The notes: generated by a model not told the origin, from the letters alone. Counted from the stretch's first letter, positions 8,922-17,334 are shown. The stretch is DNA of 64,000 nucleotides from Acidianus sp. HS-5 (GCF_021655615.1 NZ_AP025245.1:1860001-1924000), one strand, 5' to 3'. Numbers and translations: made by a program.

Positions 8922-9422
8922 ATGAATTACGCCATTTGGCTTGACGGAGTTATATTAAAAATAGATCTTACAGATGTACTGTATAGGAGATACAAGGGAG
9001 AACAAATAGAGAAATTAGAAGTAACTGAAGAAGTATTCCAGGACTGGCAGACTTTCTTCGATAAATTAACAAAATCCGTAAGTGATGGGAATATAGTCTT
9101 CCTCTCGCCTTACGATGAAGACATAACAAGAAAAATAATGAAAAACATAGGGCTTTCTTCTTTTAGCTACATTAGCAGTAAAATTACAAAGCCGAGTAAA
9201 GTACCTTATCAGATTCTATACGAAAAAACTAAGTGGGAACCTTTAGAGACCATTACTATAGGCTCGTCTGCATTAGACTTATTATCTGCAAGGTTTTACG
9301 ATTCAAGAATAAAGGTTGTCTGTATAAACAGATTTCAAGATTGTTCTAGATATAGTCCATATTTAATTACCGATAACTTAGAAAAACTTTATGAAATGTT
9401 AAAGAGGCTAAGAAAGCTATGA
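8922..9422 (+). CDS. HAD-like protein lacking the catalytic aspartate
   Basis: A 166-residue protein shaped like a small HAD hydrolase. It opens YAIWLDGVILKID, where HAD enzymes have hhhDxDGhL; the nucleophile aspartate position is tryptophan. ITIGSSALDLLSARFYDSR near residue 110 corresponds to motif IV (hhGDxxxDhxxA), again with an acidic residue replaced by serine. The C-terminal SPYLITDNLEKLYEMLKRL is a typical HAD last strand and helix. I infer a catalytically dead HAD fold. It is divergent from gcvH, and its end overlaps the convergent queC by 6 bases. Confidence 0.65.
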   Translation: MNYAIWLDGVILKIDLTDVLYRRYKGEQIEKLEVTEEVFQDWQTFFDKLTKSVSDGNIVFLSPYDEDITRKIMKNIGLSSFSYISSKITKPSKVPYQILYEKTKWEPLETITIGSSALDLLSARFYDSRIKVVCINRFQDCSRYSPYLITDNLEKLYEMLKRLRKL

Positions 9423-10022
9423 AAGGTAAATTGTAGGATCTTTAATTTTCAAAGCATTAAAAGCTTCAATCCTTTTCTCGCACTGACTACACTTTCCACA
9501 ATGGTATTTATGACCTAAAAGGCACGAGTAAGTTATTGACGGATCAAGACCAGACTCTATTCCCGCCTTTAACAATAACCATTTAGGAAATCTTGAAAAA
9601 GGAGTTGATAATTTAACTCCCATTAATTCGCTGATCTCCTTAAGTTTTTGCATTATTAAGAATCTATCTCCCTCATATTCGCAGTCCTCCTTAACAGTTC
9701 CCGTTATAACCTCGTTGTATCCCTTCTCTTTGGCTAAAGCTAATGCAATAGAAACGATTACCAAATTTCTATTAACTATAGGCTCATGAGGCGTTAACCA
9801 AGATTTATCAATAAAAGGCTTACTTATCTCGCGAATGTTAATTTTTATAAGAGTTCTATTAAGCCTCTTACAGACTTCCTTACTTGCTTTGAGTTGCATC
9901 TTTGCAGATCTTTGCCCGTAATTGATTATTAGACAGTCAAAGTCAACTCCTTTTCTCGATAAATAATAGGCTACTGACGAAGAATCAAGTCCTCCGCTCA
10001 TAAGAAGTAAAGATCTTCCCAT
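9417..10022 (-). CDS. queC: 7-cyano-7-deazaguanine synthase QueC-like
   Basis: A 201-residue PP-loop ATP-pyrophosphatase. SLLLMSGGLDSSSVAYYL is the SGGxDS nucleotide-binding loop at the N-terminus. LIINYGQRSAKMQLKAS matches the QueC YGQxxxxE region. The C-terminal SCLLGHKYHCGKCSQCEKR carries the four zinc cysteines. QueC turns 7-carboxy-7-deazaguanine into preQ0, the precursor of archaeosine in tRNA. Slightly shorter than bacterial QueC (about 220-230) but with all motifs. The ATG at 10022 lies directly before the PP-loop strand. No other archaeosine gene is adjacent. Confidence 0.88.
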   Translation of the reverse strand: MGRSLLLMSGGLDSSSVAYYLSRKGVDFDCLIINYGQRSAKMQLKASKEVCKRLNRTLIKINIREISKPFIDKSWLTPHEPIVNRNLVIVSIALALAKEKGYNEVITGTVKEDCEYEGDRFLIMQKLKEISELMGVKLSTPFSRFPKWLLLKAGIESGLDPSITYSCLLGHKYHCGKCSQCEKRIEAFNALKIKDPTIYLS

Positions 10023-10170
10023 GATAATCTGTGAGTATAAGCTTACTATGCTAATAAAGTTACGAATTTTGCCATTTTATCCACATTAAACATATTACTG
10101 CGTAAACAAGTAAGTTTAAATCTTTCATTCTCTCCTTCAGAATAATTTATAGGGTCACTTTTCCTTTTTG

Positions 10171-10187
10171 AAGAAATATTTAAATAA
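10171..10187 (+). promoter_or_regulatory. BRE/TATA promoter of the lipoate operon
   Basis: AAGAAATATTTAAATAA contains a purine-rich BRE followed by TTTAAATA, centred about 30 bases before ATG 10212. This spacing gives a leaderless or nearly leaderless transcript, usual for first genes of Sulfolobales operons. Confidence 0.55.
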
Positions 10188-10211
10188 CTTAAAAAAGTTA
10201 GTTTCTTAAAC

Positions 10212-11246
10212 ATGAATTCTTTCAGATTTATAGTAGAGAGAGAACCACAGGACTTAATACTGGCAGGAGAAGAAGCATTGCTGGAGTCAGTAAGTAAAGG
10301 AGCTCCTCCAATTCTAAGGTTCGTTATATTTGATCCTACCGCAGTCCTAGTAGGATATCACCAAGCGGTAGAACAGGAGGTTAACCTTGATGAAGTTAAA
10401 AAGAGAGGCTGGGATATAGGGAGGAGACCTACGGGTGGAGGAGCAATAATTATGGGAAAAGACCAGTTAGGCTGGGAGATTTATGCTGAAGGTTTTCTCC
10501 TAGGTGGATCTCCAGAGAACGCAATAAGAAAAGGTGCAGAAGGAGTTATAAAGACGTTAAAGAAGCTGGGAATAGAAGCCAATTTCAGACCTAAAAATGA
10601 CGTTGAAGTCAAAGGAAAGAAAATTTCCGGAATCGGAGCGTTCTCAATAGGTAATCATATTGCAGTTACAGGCACGATACTCCTCGATTTTGACGCTGAG
10701 GCTCTAGTTTCTACATTAAGACTTACTACTGAGAAATTAAAGGACAAACTAGCTAAGGACTTCAAAGAAAGACTAACGTGGATAGGAAAAGAGTTGGGTC
10801 ACGGAATAGAAATGAATGAATTAATAAATATAGCAAAAGAAAGCTTTTCGGAAGCTTTAGGAGTTACGCTTGAAGATGAACATTACACGGAAGAGGAGGA
10901 AAAGTTAATATCAGAACTTAGGTTAAAATACTCTTCTCCTGACTGGATATACAACCTTAGAAAACCGCTGGCAGGAGATGTGAAAATAGTAGAGAGGAAA
11001 TTTCCTGGAGGTCTAGTGAGATTACAAGTAAAGATGGCTGGAGAATCAATTATAGAAAGCGTGCTTTTAACAGGAGACTTTTTCATAGAGCCTAGAAGGG
11101 CAATTTTTGACCTTGAATCGAGATTAAAGTGGAGTAGAATTGATGAGGTTGAGGATAATATAAAAGACTGGTATGAAGGAGTGAAAATTATTGGTATTAC
11201 ACAAGAAGATTTACTCAATCTGTTTAACGAGGTGCTTAAAAAGTGA
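10212..11246 (+). CDS. lplA: Lipoate-protein ligase with C-terminal accessory domain
   Basis: A 344-residue protein of the LplA/biotin-ligase fold. RRPTGGGAIIM near residue 76 is the lipoate-pocket motif (RRxxGGG). NDVEVKGKKISGIGAF near 136 holds the catalytic lysine (KISG). Residues 230-344, with YSSPDWIYNLRKP and VRLQVKMAGESIIE, match the accessory domain needed for adenylate transfer, so ligase and accessory parts are fused. It attaches lipoate or octanoate to a carrier such as the GcvH-like protein at 8463-8873. It heads an operon; the next gene starts inside its last codons (GTGA, 4-base overlap). Confidence 0.9.
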   Translation: MNSFRFIVEREPQDLILAGEEALLESVSKGAPPILRFVIFDPTAVLVGYHQAVEQEVNLDEVKKRGWDIGRRPTGGGAIIMGKDQLGWEIYAEGFLLGGSPENAIRKGAEGVIKTLKKLGIEANFRPKNDVEVKGKKISGIGAFSIGNHIAVTGTILLDFDAEALVSTLRLTTEKLKDKLAKDFKERLTWIGKELGHGIEMNELINIAKESFSEALGVTLEDEHYTEEEEKLISELRLKYSSPDWIYNLRKPLAGDVKIVERKFPGGLVRLQVKMAGESIIESVLLTGDFFIEPRRAIFDLESRLKWSRIDEVEDNIKDWYEGVKIIGITQEDLLNLFNEVLKK

Positions 11247-12127
11247 GACCTTTATTCTTATATGCCCCTGCACTGAAAAGGTATGATACAGAGTACTTAT
11301 CGTCTGAAAAAGGATGGAGAATAGTTTCAGTAACTGGAAGAGCCTGTGCCTTCAACTGCAAGCATTGTAATAGGAGAATCTTAGAAAGTATGGAAGATGC
11401 ATCTTCTCCCGTTAAGCTGGAAAACCAAATTAAGAAATCTTTAAGCGAAGGCCATAAGGGATTAATATTATCTGGCGGTTCTACGGGAAGAGGAGAAGTT
11501 CCTATATGGAAGTTCTCTTCAATTTTACAGAAGTATAAGGATAAATTGACGCTAATTGCTCATACTGGGGTAGTAAAAAATGAGGAAATTGCAATAAAAT
11601 TCAAGGAAGCTGGTATTAAGATAGCATTACTGGATATGGTAGGAGATAATGAGACAATAAGAGACGTTTTAGGGCAACCTTTCACTCTTGATGATTACTT
11701 GAATTCCTTCAAATTCCTTAAGAAGGCAGGACTAATGGTTGTACCTCACATAATAGTTGGATTAAGTAAGAGTGGTAGTGAAATTGAGGCATTGGACATG
11801 TTAAAAGAAGTAAATCCTGACGCGGTAATTGTTGTTGGACTAATGCCTCTTTTCTCTTCATTCTCCTTCAGACAACCAGAACCAGAAGATATGATGAAAG
11901 TTATGAAAAAAGCTAGAGAAGATTTTTCATCACCAATAATGCTTGGATGTGCAAGGCCGAGGGGAAAGAAATATCTTGAAGTGGAGAAATTCGCAGTAGA
12001 TTACGATTTAGACGGCATAGCTTTCCCTGAGGAAGAGACAATAAATTATGCCTTGAATAAAAGGCAAATTATTTTTAATAATTCGTGTTGTGCAAACGTT
12101 GTTTTTGATATTTTAGGGGTGGTTTAA
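11243..12127 (+). CDS. Radical SAM protein, LipS1/LipS2-type lipoyl synthase component
   Basis: A 294-residue radical SAM enzyme with GTG start. The CxxxCxxC cluster motif is C35, C39 and C42 (CAFNCKHC). GLILSGGSTGRGE is the SAM-binding GGE-like region, followed by TIM-barrel strands and a late GCARPRGKKY segment. By established knowledge, archaea without canonical LipA use two cooperating radical SAM proteins, LipS1 and LipS2, to insert sulfur into a bound octanoyl group. Position directly between a lipoate ligase and a second biotin-synthase-like radical SAM gene supports that role. I cannot say which of the two it is. Its stop abuts the next ATG with no gap. Confidence 0.85.
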   Translation: MRPLFLYAPALKRYDTEYLSSEKGWRIVSVTGRACAFNCKHCNRRILESMEDASSPVKLENQIKKSLSEGHKGLILSGGSTGRGEVPIWKFSSILQKYKDKLTLIAHTGVVKNEEIAIKFKEAGIKIALLDMVGDNETIRDVLGQPFTLDDYLNSFKFLKKAGLMVVPHIIVGLSKSGSEIEALDMLKEVNPDAVIVVGLMPLFSSFSFRQPEPEDMMKVMKKAREDFSSPIMLGCARPRGKKYLEVEKFAVDYDLDGIAFPEEETINYALNKRQIIFNNSCCANVVFDILGVV

Positions 12128-13174
12128 ATGATAAGTAGTCCAGACTGGGTTAGGTTAAGTTTTGGAGCAGATATGGTATTAGGTTTTACTCCAGGTATAT
12201 TTTTACATAACGCGTTAAATACTACCATAAACCTCCTACAGTACTATCCAGACGGGTGTAAAGCCAATTGTGCATACTGCGGGCAAGCTAGGGAAGTATC
12301 TCAAGGGCCTGAGTGTAAAACATTAATTAGAGTGGAATGGCCGTTAAGAAGGCTTGACGATGTAATAAAGAAGATTAAGGAAAGACAAGGCGATCCCAGA
12401 TACGGTCTGCAAAGGATATGTGTAGGGCAATTAGCTCATCCCAAAGCGGCTCAAGATGCAATAGAAATTACCAGAAAAATAAGAGAGTCTGGAATCGAAC
12501 TTTCCATATCAGAGCTTGTTACTCCTACTTACACCTTCAAACGCCATATGGAAGAAATGAAGAAGGCTGGAGGAGATATGATAGATGTTGCCATAGATGC
12601 AGCTAGTAAGAGAGTATTTGATGCTACTAGGGGGAAAGTTGTTAGAAGCATGCATAATTGGGATAGATACATAAAGGGCATAGACGAAGCTGTTGAAGTA
12701 TTTGGAAAAGGAAACGCAGGCATTCATTTAATCATAGGCTTAGGAGAGACTGAAAAAGAGGCAGTAGATCTAATGTGGTATACTCACCAGAGAGGAGCTA
12801 AGATTACGCTGTTCGCTTTCTATCCAGAACAGAATACTTTCATGGAAAAGAGAAAGCCAGTTCCAGTAAACGTTTATAGGAGAATGCAACTAGCCAGATG
12901 GCTAATTGAGAACGACATAGTCGATTATTCAGATTTCATCTTTAATGAGAATGAAAGACTAATTGATATAAATATTCCTTCAGATCTGACAATAGAGGAT
13001 ATTGCTCCTGCATTTATGACGTCAGGATGTCCAGGATGTAACAGACCTTATTCTAATGAAAAACCTACAATGGAGCTAAGAAACATTCCTTGGTATCCAT
13101 TCAAAGAAACTACTATAAGAGCATTAAGACAAACAAGACTTGATCATGTAATAGAAATTCTAGAACGTAAATGA
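12128..13174 (+). CDS. Biotin-synthase-like radical SAM protein, LipS1/LipS2-type lipoyl synthase component
   Basis: A 348-residue radical SAM protein. The cluster motif is C44, C48 and C51 (CKANCAYC). ICVGQLAHPKA and IHLIIGLGETEKEA are SAM and barrel motifs shared with biotin synthases. A C-terminal TSGCPGCNRPYS and an ECKT segment near residue 63 give extra cysteines that could ligate a second, sacrificial Fe-S cluster, as sulfur-inserting enzymes need. No biotin genes are nearby, while a lipoate ligase is in the same operon, so sulfur insertion into lipoyl precursors is more likely than biotin synthesis. The next gene starts inside its stop codon (ATGA). Confidence 0.87.
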   Translation: MISSPDWVRLSFGADMVLGFTPGIFLHNALNTTINLLQYYPDGCKANCAYCGQAREVSQGPECKTLIRVEWPLRRLDDVIKKIKERQGDPRYGLQRICVGQLAHPKAAQDAIEITRKIRESGIELSISELVTPTYTFKRHMEEMKKAGGDMIDVAIDAASKRVFDATRGKVVRSMHNWDRYIKGIDEAVEVFGKGNAGIHLIIGLGETEKEAVDLMWYTHQRGAKITLFAFYPEQNTFMEKRKPVPVNVYRRMQLARWLIENDIVDYSDFIFNENERLIDINIPSDLTIEDIAPAFMTSGCPGCNRPYSNEKPTMELRNIPWYPFKETTIRALRQTRLDHVIEILERK

Positions 13175-14001
13175 GAATGTTTATTAAAAAAGGTTCATTA
13201 ATAAGTTTTTTCTCGAGTGGTTTTCCTTCTCACGTTAGAGGTAAAGCTATAGATCTGAGTTCTCCAGATGGAAAGATTTTCTTATCTCCGTTTAAAGGAA
13301 AATTAATTAAAGTAGAAAGGTTTTTCGTGGGTAGGCCTAATAAGTATGCTACTTCCCCTTACGATTATTTACTAATTTTCTCTACAAAAAATAGAAATGT
13401 AAAAATTCTTCACGTAAAACCTTCCATAAAGATAGAAGACGAAGTAAAAGAAGGGCAAGTTATAGGATATTTCATTAATTCTCCATATACTGGCGGAGAT
13501 TTCTTGCATGCACATATAGAAGGTATTAATTACAAGTTCGGTAAGATAACTAATTATCGCGAATCTAGAAAGGGAAGGGTAGTCCTAATTACTGACAATT
13601 ATTTTGATATAGAAATCGACGATTATGCCTCTGCAGGCAAATTGCACGGAATTGGCTGTTGTGGAGGTCTTCTCAATACCAGTTATCCTTATGCGTGCTA
13701 CGGGGGAATTATAGGCGGATTTGACGGAAAACTAGACTTTTTTAATATAAATTTAGGAAGAGCAGTTAGTACTAAAAAGAAGAATTTAGTTATCTTTGAA
13801 GGTAAAAGAGGTCTTATAAAAACCTGGGAAACAAAAGCATCTTTCAAAATTCTAGCAAATGAACCAGTTTGTGGTAAAGCTCTTCTTGAAGCAGTACTGT
13901 CTTACGGCGGTAAGCCTAGAATAAGGATTTTTAGGAAATATTTAGGAAATCTAGGCGATAAGGTAGATCTAGAAGAAATTATCAAATATTACAATTATTA
14001 A
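13171..14001 (+). CDS. M23-peptidase-like/lipoyl-fold protein of unknown function in the lipoate operon
   Basis: A 276-residue cytoplasmic protein without signal peptide or membrane segment. Residues 17-118 line up with the LytM/M23 metallopeptidase fold: H21 and D28 in PSHVRGKAIDLSSP, H81 in KILHVKPS, VKEGQVIGYF, and H113-A-H115, i.e. every metal and catalytic position of that fold. Residues 155-185 contain GIGCCGGLL and YACYGGIIGG, with three cysteines. Sulfolobales have no peptidoglycan, so a cell-wall role is excluded. Its ATG overlaps the radical SAM stop by 4 bases, so it belongs to the lipoate operon. Role unknown; it could handle lipoyl or acyl protein substrates. The convergent gene overlaps its end by 20 bases. 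Confidence 0.75.
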   Translation: MRMFIKKGSLISFFSSGFPSHVRGKAIDLSSPDGKIFLSPFKGKLIKVERFFVGRPNKYATSPYDYLLIFSTKNRNVKILHVKPSIKIEDEVKEGQVIGYFINSPYTGGDFLHAHIEGINYKFGKITNYRESRKGRVVLITDNYFDIEIDDYASAGKLHGIGCCGGLLNTSYPYACYGGIIGGFDGKLDFFNINLGRAVSTKKKNLVIFEGKRGLIKTWETKASFKILANEPVCGKALLEAVLSYGGKPRIRIFRKYLGNLGDKVDLEEIIKYYNY

Positions 14002-14566
14002 GATTTTCCTTACACTTATTAATCAGATTTACCTTTACCATTCCGTCCGTTACACTTACGTCTGCCTTTAAGTTACCTGCTTCAAGCATACCGTCTATTA
14101 AGCTCTTTATATAGTCCAAGATCTTACCTTGAAAATACGGAGAAAAACTTTCAATATATCTCTCTTCATAGTCAACGTTCACGTCTCCCATGAAGTTTAG
14201 AAAGAAATGTAAAATAGATAAGAATGAATTCTCTGTGTTATTAAACAGTTGGCTTACGTAGCTCATTAGACTTCTTCCAAGTTCCTTCCATTTTTCCGCA
14301 CTTAACTCTGAATCCTTAAGGAAATCAAAAGGAACCAAGAGCATGAATCCCTTGTACTTACTCATCAACTTAGATAGAAGAATGAAAATCCATACCTCAT
14401 TTTTAAGATTTATTCCATTCTTTTCCATTTGTATTGCAGAAGATAAAATATCGTTGGTATAATTATATATAGATGAACCATTAAATTCCGTTAATCTCTT
14501 TATTTCATCATAAATATCTCTTCTCATGAAACAAGGTTGTCTTTTGCCATTATTTTCATCATCCAT
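13982..14566 (-). CDS. Hypothetical protein with ribbon-helix-helix-like N-terminus
   Basis: About 194 residues from MDDENNGKRQ. Residues 13-45 (FMRRDIYDEIKRLTEFNG, then YNYTNDILSSAIQ) resemble a CopG/ribbon-helix-helix DNA-binding unit: a strand with alternating residues, then two helices. The remainder is a long helical domain with no family I recognise (EVWIFILLSKLMSKYKGFML, SFLSILHFFLNFMGDV). The open frame begins at 14617, but a TATA box (TTTTATAT, minus strand, 14591-14598) lies inside it, 28 bases before ATG 14566, so I choose the later start. A perfect 14-base palindrome overlaps that TATA region, which suggests autoregulation. Confidence 0.65.
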   Translation of the reverse strand: MDDENNGKRQPCFMRRDIYDEIKRLTEFNGSSIYNYTNDILSSAIQMEKNGINLKNEVWIFILLSKLMSKYKGFMLLVPFDFLKDSELSAEKWKELGRSLMSYVSQLFNNTENSFLSILHFFLNFMGDVNVDYEERYIESFSPYFQGKILDYIKSLIDGMLEAGNLKADVSVTDGMVKVNLINKCKENLNNCNI

Positions 14567-14579
14567 ATCATATGACATG

Positions 14580-14598
14580 TATACAGCTGTATATAAAA
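14580..14598 (-). promoter_or_regulatory. TATA box with overlapping perfect palindrome (candidate operator)
   Basis: TATACAGCTGTATA at 14580-14593 is a perfect 14-base palindrome. It overlaps the minus-strand TATA element TTTTATAT (14591-14598) that serves the RHH-like gene and lies between TATA box and start codon. A repressor bound there would block TFB/TBP or polymerase. Confidence 0.5.
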
Positions 14599-14685
14599 TC
14601 AGTGGCTGCCCACTCACATCATTGTTCTGTTATATTTGAATCATCATCTGTTAGTCTTATTTTTACTTCTAGCTTAAATTATTAA

Positions 14686-15585
14686 GTGTTATTTGCGGGA
14701 GTAGATCCAGGAAGCGAAAGTTACGCAATAACTTTCGTAGACGAGCTAGGAAGAATTGTGAGCTATTATGAAATACCTACTGATTTAGTAGTTCACGACT
14801 CAATAAGACTAGTAAAGTTAATAAGAGATAAAAAGCCTAAGATAATAGCATTACCTTCAGGACATGGATTACCTTTCATTAAGGCTTCAAAAATAGGAGA
14901 TTATGAAACTTTCCTTCTAACTTTAGCAGATCCTCAAAAGGATGGACCATTAAGAAGCTTTTTAAGGTCGATAAAGATTGAAGATAATGCGTTCACTACA
15001 CCTTCAGTTATAGAACTTGAGAGTGTTCCAGAATATAGAAAGATAAATAAAATTGATATGGGTACTGCAGATAAGGTAGCTTCTGCTTTCTTCTACAGGA
15101 CACTCTTTGACAGCTTTGTATTAATAGAAATGGGAAGGCATTTCTCATCAATTATAGTAGTTGAGAATGGAAAAATAATAGACGGCTTTGGAGGAACAGA
15201 AATACCAGGTTTAATATCTCCAGGTTGTATTGATGGAGAAGTTGCTTATTTGCTTTGTAAATATTCGAAAATAACCAAGGACGTTATATATAGCGGAGGA
15301 GAAGAGAAGAGATCAATTGAAATTTTAAGAATAATTGCAGAGTGGTACAGTGAAAAGCTCAGTGTTCCTATAATAGTTTCAGGGAAAGCTAAAGACAAGG
15401 TAAATTTTGGAGTAAAAATTGATATAAAATATAAAGAGGCTTCAGTAGGTTCAGCGTTTATAGCCAACGCAATAGGTGGAGGAATTTTTAGGAAATACAG
15501 TAATATGCTTAATAGTTCTGGAACTCCATTAGATTATATAAGGCTTAAGGGATGGGAAGAAATTACTTCCTTGATAAAGACATAA
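14686..15585 (+). CDS. DUF1464 protein, kinase-like (ASKHA fold)
   Basis: A 299-residue protein with GTG start, beginning LFAGVDPGSESYAITFVDEL, an actin/Hsp70/sugar-kinase type phosphate-1 loop. IDMGTADKVASAFF and VLIEMGRHFSSIIVVENGKI form the second phosphate and adenosine regions. It matches the archaeal DUF1464 family, annotated only as a predicted small-acid kinase. No substrate has been shown for the family as far as I know. Its last 34 bases overlap the next gene, so the four genes to 17764 form one compact operon. The substrate may be the same cofactor-like molecule handled by the NTase and CitG-like proteins. Confidence 0.8.
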   Translation: MLFAGVDPGSESYAITFVDELGRIVSYYEIPTDLVVHDSIRLVKLIRDKKPKIIALPSGHGLPFIKASKIGDYETFLLTLADPQKDGPLRSFLRSIKIEDNAFTTPSVIELESVPEYRKINKIDMGTADKVASAFFYRTLFDSFVLIEMGRHFSSIIVVENGKIIDGFGGTEIPGLISPGCIDGEVAYLLCKYSKITKDVIYSGGEEKRSIEILRIIAEWYSEKLSVPIIVSGKAKDKVNFGVKIDIKYKEASVGSAFIANAIGGGIFRKYSNMLNSSGTPLDYIRLKGWEEITSLIKT

Positions 15586-16466
15586 TAAAGGATAAGAATG
15601 ACAATATTTACGTAATTATAACTAATTATAACCCTCCTGGTTACATCTTCGCATACTTAAAATATACATACACGGGAAAAGGACTCTGGAAAGGGTATGA
15701 GAGGATATTTAAAAAATATGGAGTAAAAAATTTGATAAAAATTGAGCAAAATTTTGAATACGAGCCCTGCTATAACTCGGCATTTCCCGTTGTAAAGCTA
15801 TCTGAAATTAGAGTTCATTACAGACCAGAAGATAAAATTAAAGAGATCCTTCACAGAACCACCAACAGATTAGAAGAGATTGCATTAAGTATTATAACGA
15901 AGATAGAGAGAGAAACAAATATACCCTTAAATAGAATAGGACTGACAGGCTCTCTACTTGCAGGAATTTCTCACGATAATTCCGATATAGACTTCGTAAT
16001 TTATGGCAAAAAATATGCTGAGGATTTCATTAATAATTTTGAGGGCTTTGAGCAAGACAAAGACTGGATAATAGAAACTTCTGAGAATTACTCAGTCCCT
16101 ATAGAAGTTGTGAAAGCGATATACAGTAAGAAAACCAGAGGACAGTATAATGGAGTGAAATACTCTTTCCTATTTGTAGACGATCAACCATGGAAATATA
16201 ATGAGAAAGTATGCCTTGAGATGAATCCCATAAAAGTTAAAGGTGAAAACATCAGTGACTATAAGGCGTTATTTTACCCTTCCGTTTCAACGCTTTATTC
16301 TCAAGGAAAAGTATTTAGGATAGTGTCGTATGAAGGAATTTATAATACAGCTCTCTATTATAATAAAAACATTGAAGTATATGGAATGCTAATGAAATGC
16401 AATGATGACATGGAAATAATAGTGGGGGATAAGAAAATTGGCGGATATATTAGATCAATTATGTAA
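15552..16466 (+). CDS. Nucleotidyltransferase-domain protein
   Basis: A 304-residue protein. Residues 129-152 (GLTGSLLAGISHDNSDIDFV) are the GSxxxG and DxD signature of the polymerase-beta-type nucleotidyltransferase fold, with both metal aspartates (D145, D147). The N-terminal 100 residues (YVIITNYNPPGYIFAYLKY, then FPVVKLSEIRVHYRP) form a separate beta-rich domain, and the C-terminal part has another beta-rich domain. This layout is seen in an archaeal family of predicted nucleotidyltransferases without known substrate. The start overlaps DUF1464 by 34 bases and its end overlaps the CitG-like gene by 29, implying coupled expression. Confidence 0.78.
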   Translation: MGRNYFLDKDIIKDKNDNIYVIITNYNPPGYIFAYLKYTYTGKGLWKGYERIFKKYGVKNLIKIEQNFEYEPCYNSAFPVVKLSEIRVHYRPEDKIKEILHRTTNRLEEIALSIITKIERETNIPLNRIGLTGSLLAGISHDNSDIDFVIYGKKYAEDFINNFEGFEQDKDWIIETSENYSVPIEVVKAIYSKKTRGQYNGVKYSFLFVDDQPWKYNEKVCLEMNPIKVKGENISDYKALFYPSVSTLYSQGKVFRIVSYEGIYNTALYYNKNIEVYGMLMKCNDDMEIIVGDKKIGGYIRSIM

Positions 16467-17334
16467 TGAGATCGCGTATATTTTATCATCATCATCTATC
16501 CTTGAAGCTACAGTATTTAAGCCCGGAAACGCATCAAGGTTACAAGACATTAAAAGCGTAAAGTATGAGGACATTTTACTTTCAGCAAACCTTGCAAATC
16601 CTTATTATAAAGTTTCATGCATTAGAGGATATAATTCTTCGAGGCCTATATTCGATCTACTTTACCTCACTATAAAAGAGAGTAAGAAAATGGAAGTAAA
16701 TTACTCAATCCTTGGCACGCAGCTGCTTTTGCTTCCTATTTCTTACTCATCGCTACTTTCAGATAGCGTAAATAACTTAAGAGAAAAACTTAGTGAAGTT
16801 ATAATTTCCTTAAGCAAGGAAGATACTAAATGGTTTTTTGATTCTCTCAAACAACTACAATTAAGTTACTTAGGAAGAGCAAGCAATATGGATTACATGA
16901 GTTCAAATTATAAAACAATGTATGAGGTACTAGTATTCTCTTCTAGCATGGATACTGTAGCCAGAAATATGGTAAGAAATTACGAGTACTCATATAAGGC
17001 TTATGAGATAATAAAGGAGAGTAAAAAGCTAGAAGATGGAGTTCAAAATGCTTTCATAGAAATTTTGGCAGAACAACCAGATGGACTAATTTACAGGAAA
17101 TATGGAGGAAGGATAGCATTACTTATTTCGCAAATGGCAAGAGATATAAGAGAGAGTCACGAAAAACTCTCTGAATTTAATAATTTTCTAGTTAAAAATA
17201 ATTACAACCCTGGATCTACGGCAGATATTATAGCCTCTGGAGTTGCACTATATTTACTTGATAAGTGGTATGAAAAAACTCGCTATGATTACTCGCTTCC
17301 CCTGCCAAGAGGATGCAATAGAATATATAAATAA
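16438..17334 (+). CDS. CitG/MdcB-like triphosphoribosyl-dephospho-CoA synthase family protein
   Basis: A 298-residue, all-helical protein with a TTG start. EATVFKPGNASRLQD at residues 23-37 matches the KPGN...D motif of CitG, and NPGSTADIIAS near 257 matches its second conserved loop (NPGTTADL). In bacteria CitG makes the prosthetic group precursor of citrate or malonate lyase from ATP and dephospho-CoA. No citrate or malonate lyase gene is visible here, so the archaeal relative probably does related ATP or ribosyl chemistry on another substrate. Flanked by overlapping genes in the DUF1464 operon. Confidence 0.8.
   Translation: MADILDQLCNEIAYILSSSSILEATVFKPGNASRLQDIKSVKYEDILLSANLANPYYKVSCIRGYNSSRPIFDLLYLTIKESKKMEVNYSILGTQLLLLPISYSSLLSDSVNNLREKLSEVIISLSKEDTKWFFDSLKQLQLSYLGRASNMDYMSSNYKTMYEVLVFSSSMDTVARNMVRNYEYSYKAYEIIKESKKLEDGVQNAFIEILAEQPDGLIYRKYGGRIALLISQMARDIRESHEKLSEFNNFLVKNNYNPGSTADIIASGVALYLLDKWYEKTRYDYSLPLPRGCNRIYK

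Noticed and set aside
12418..12727. Several open frames inside the second radical SAM gene on both strands
   Set aside because: They lie fully inside a strongly conserved radical SAM gene and have no motif of their own; shadows of its codon use.
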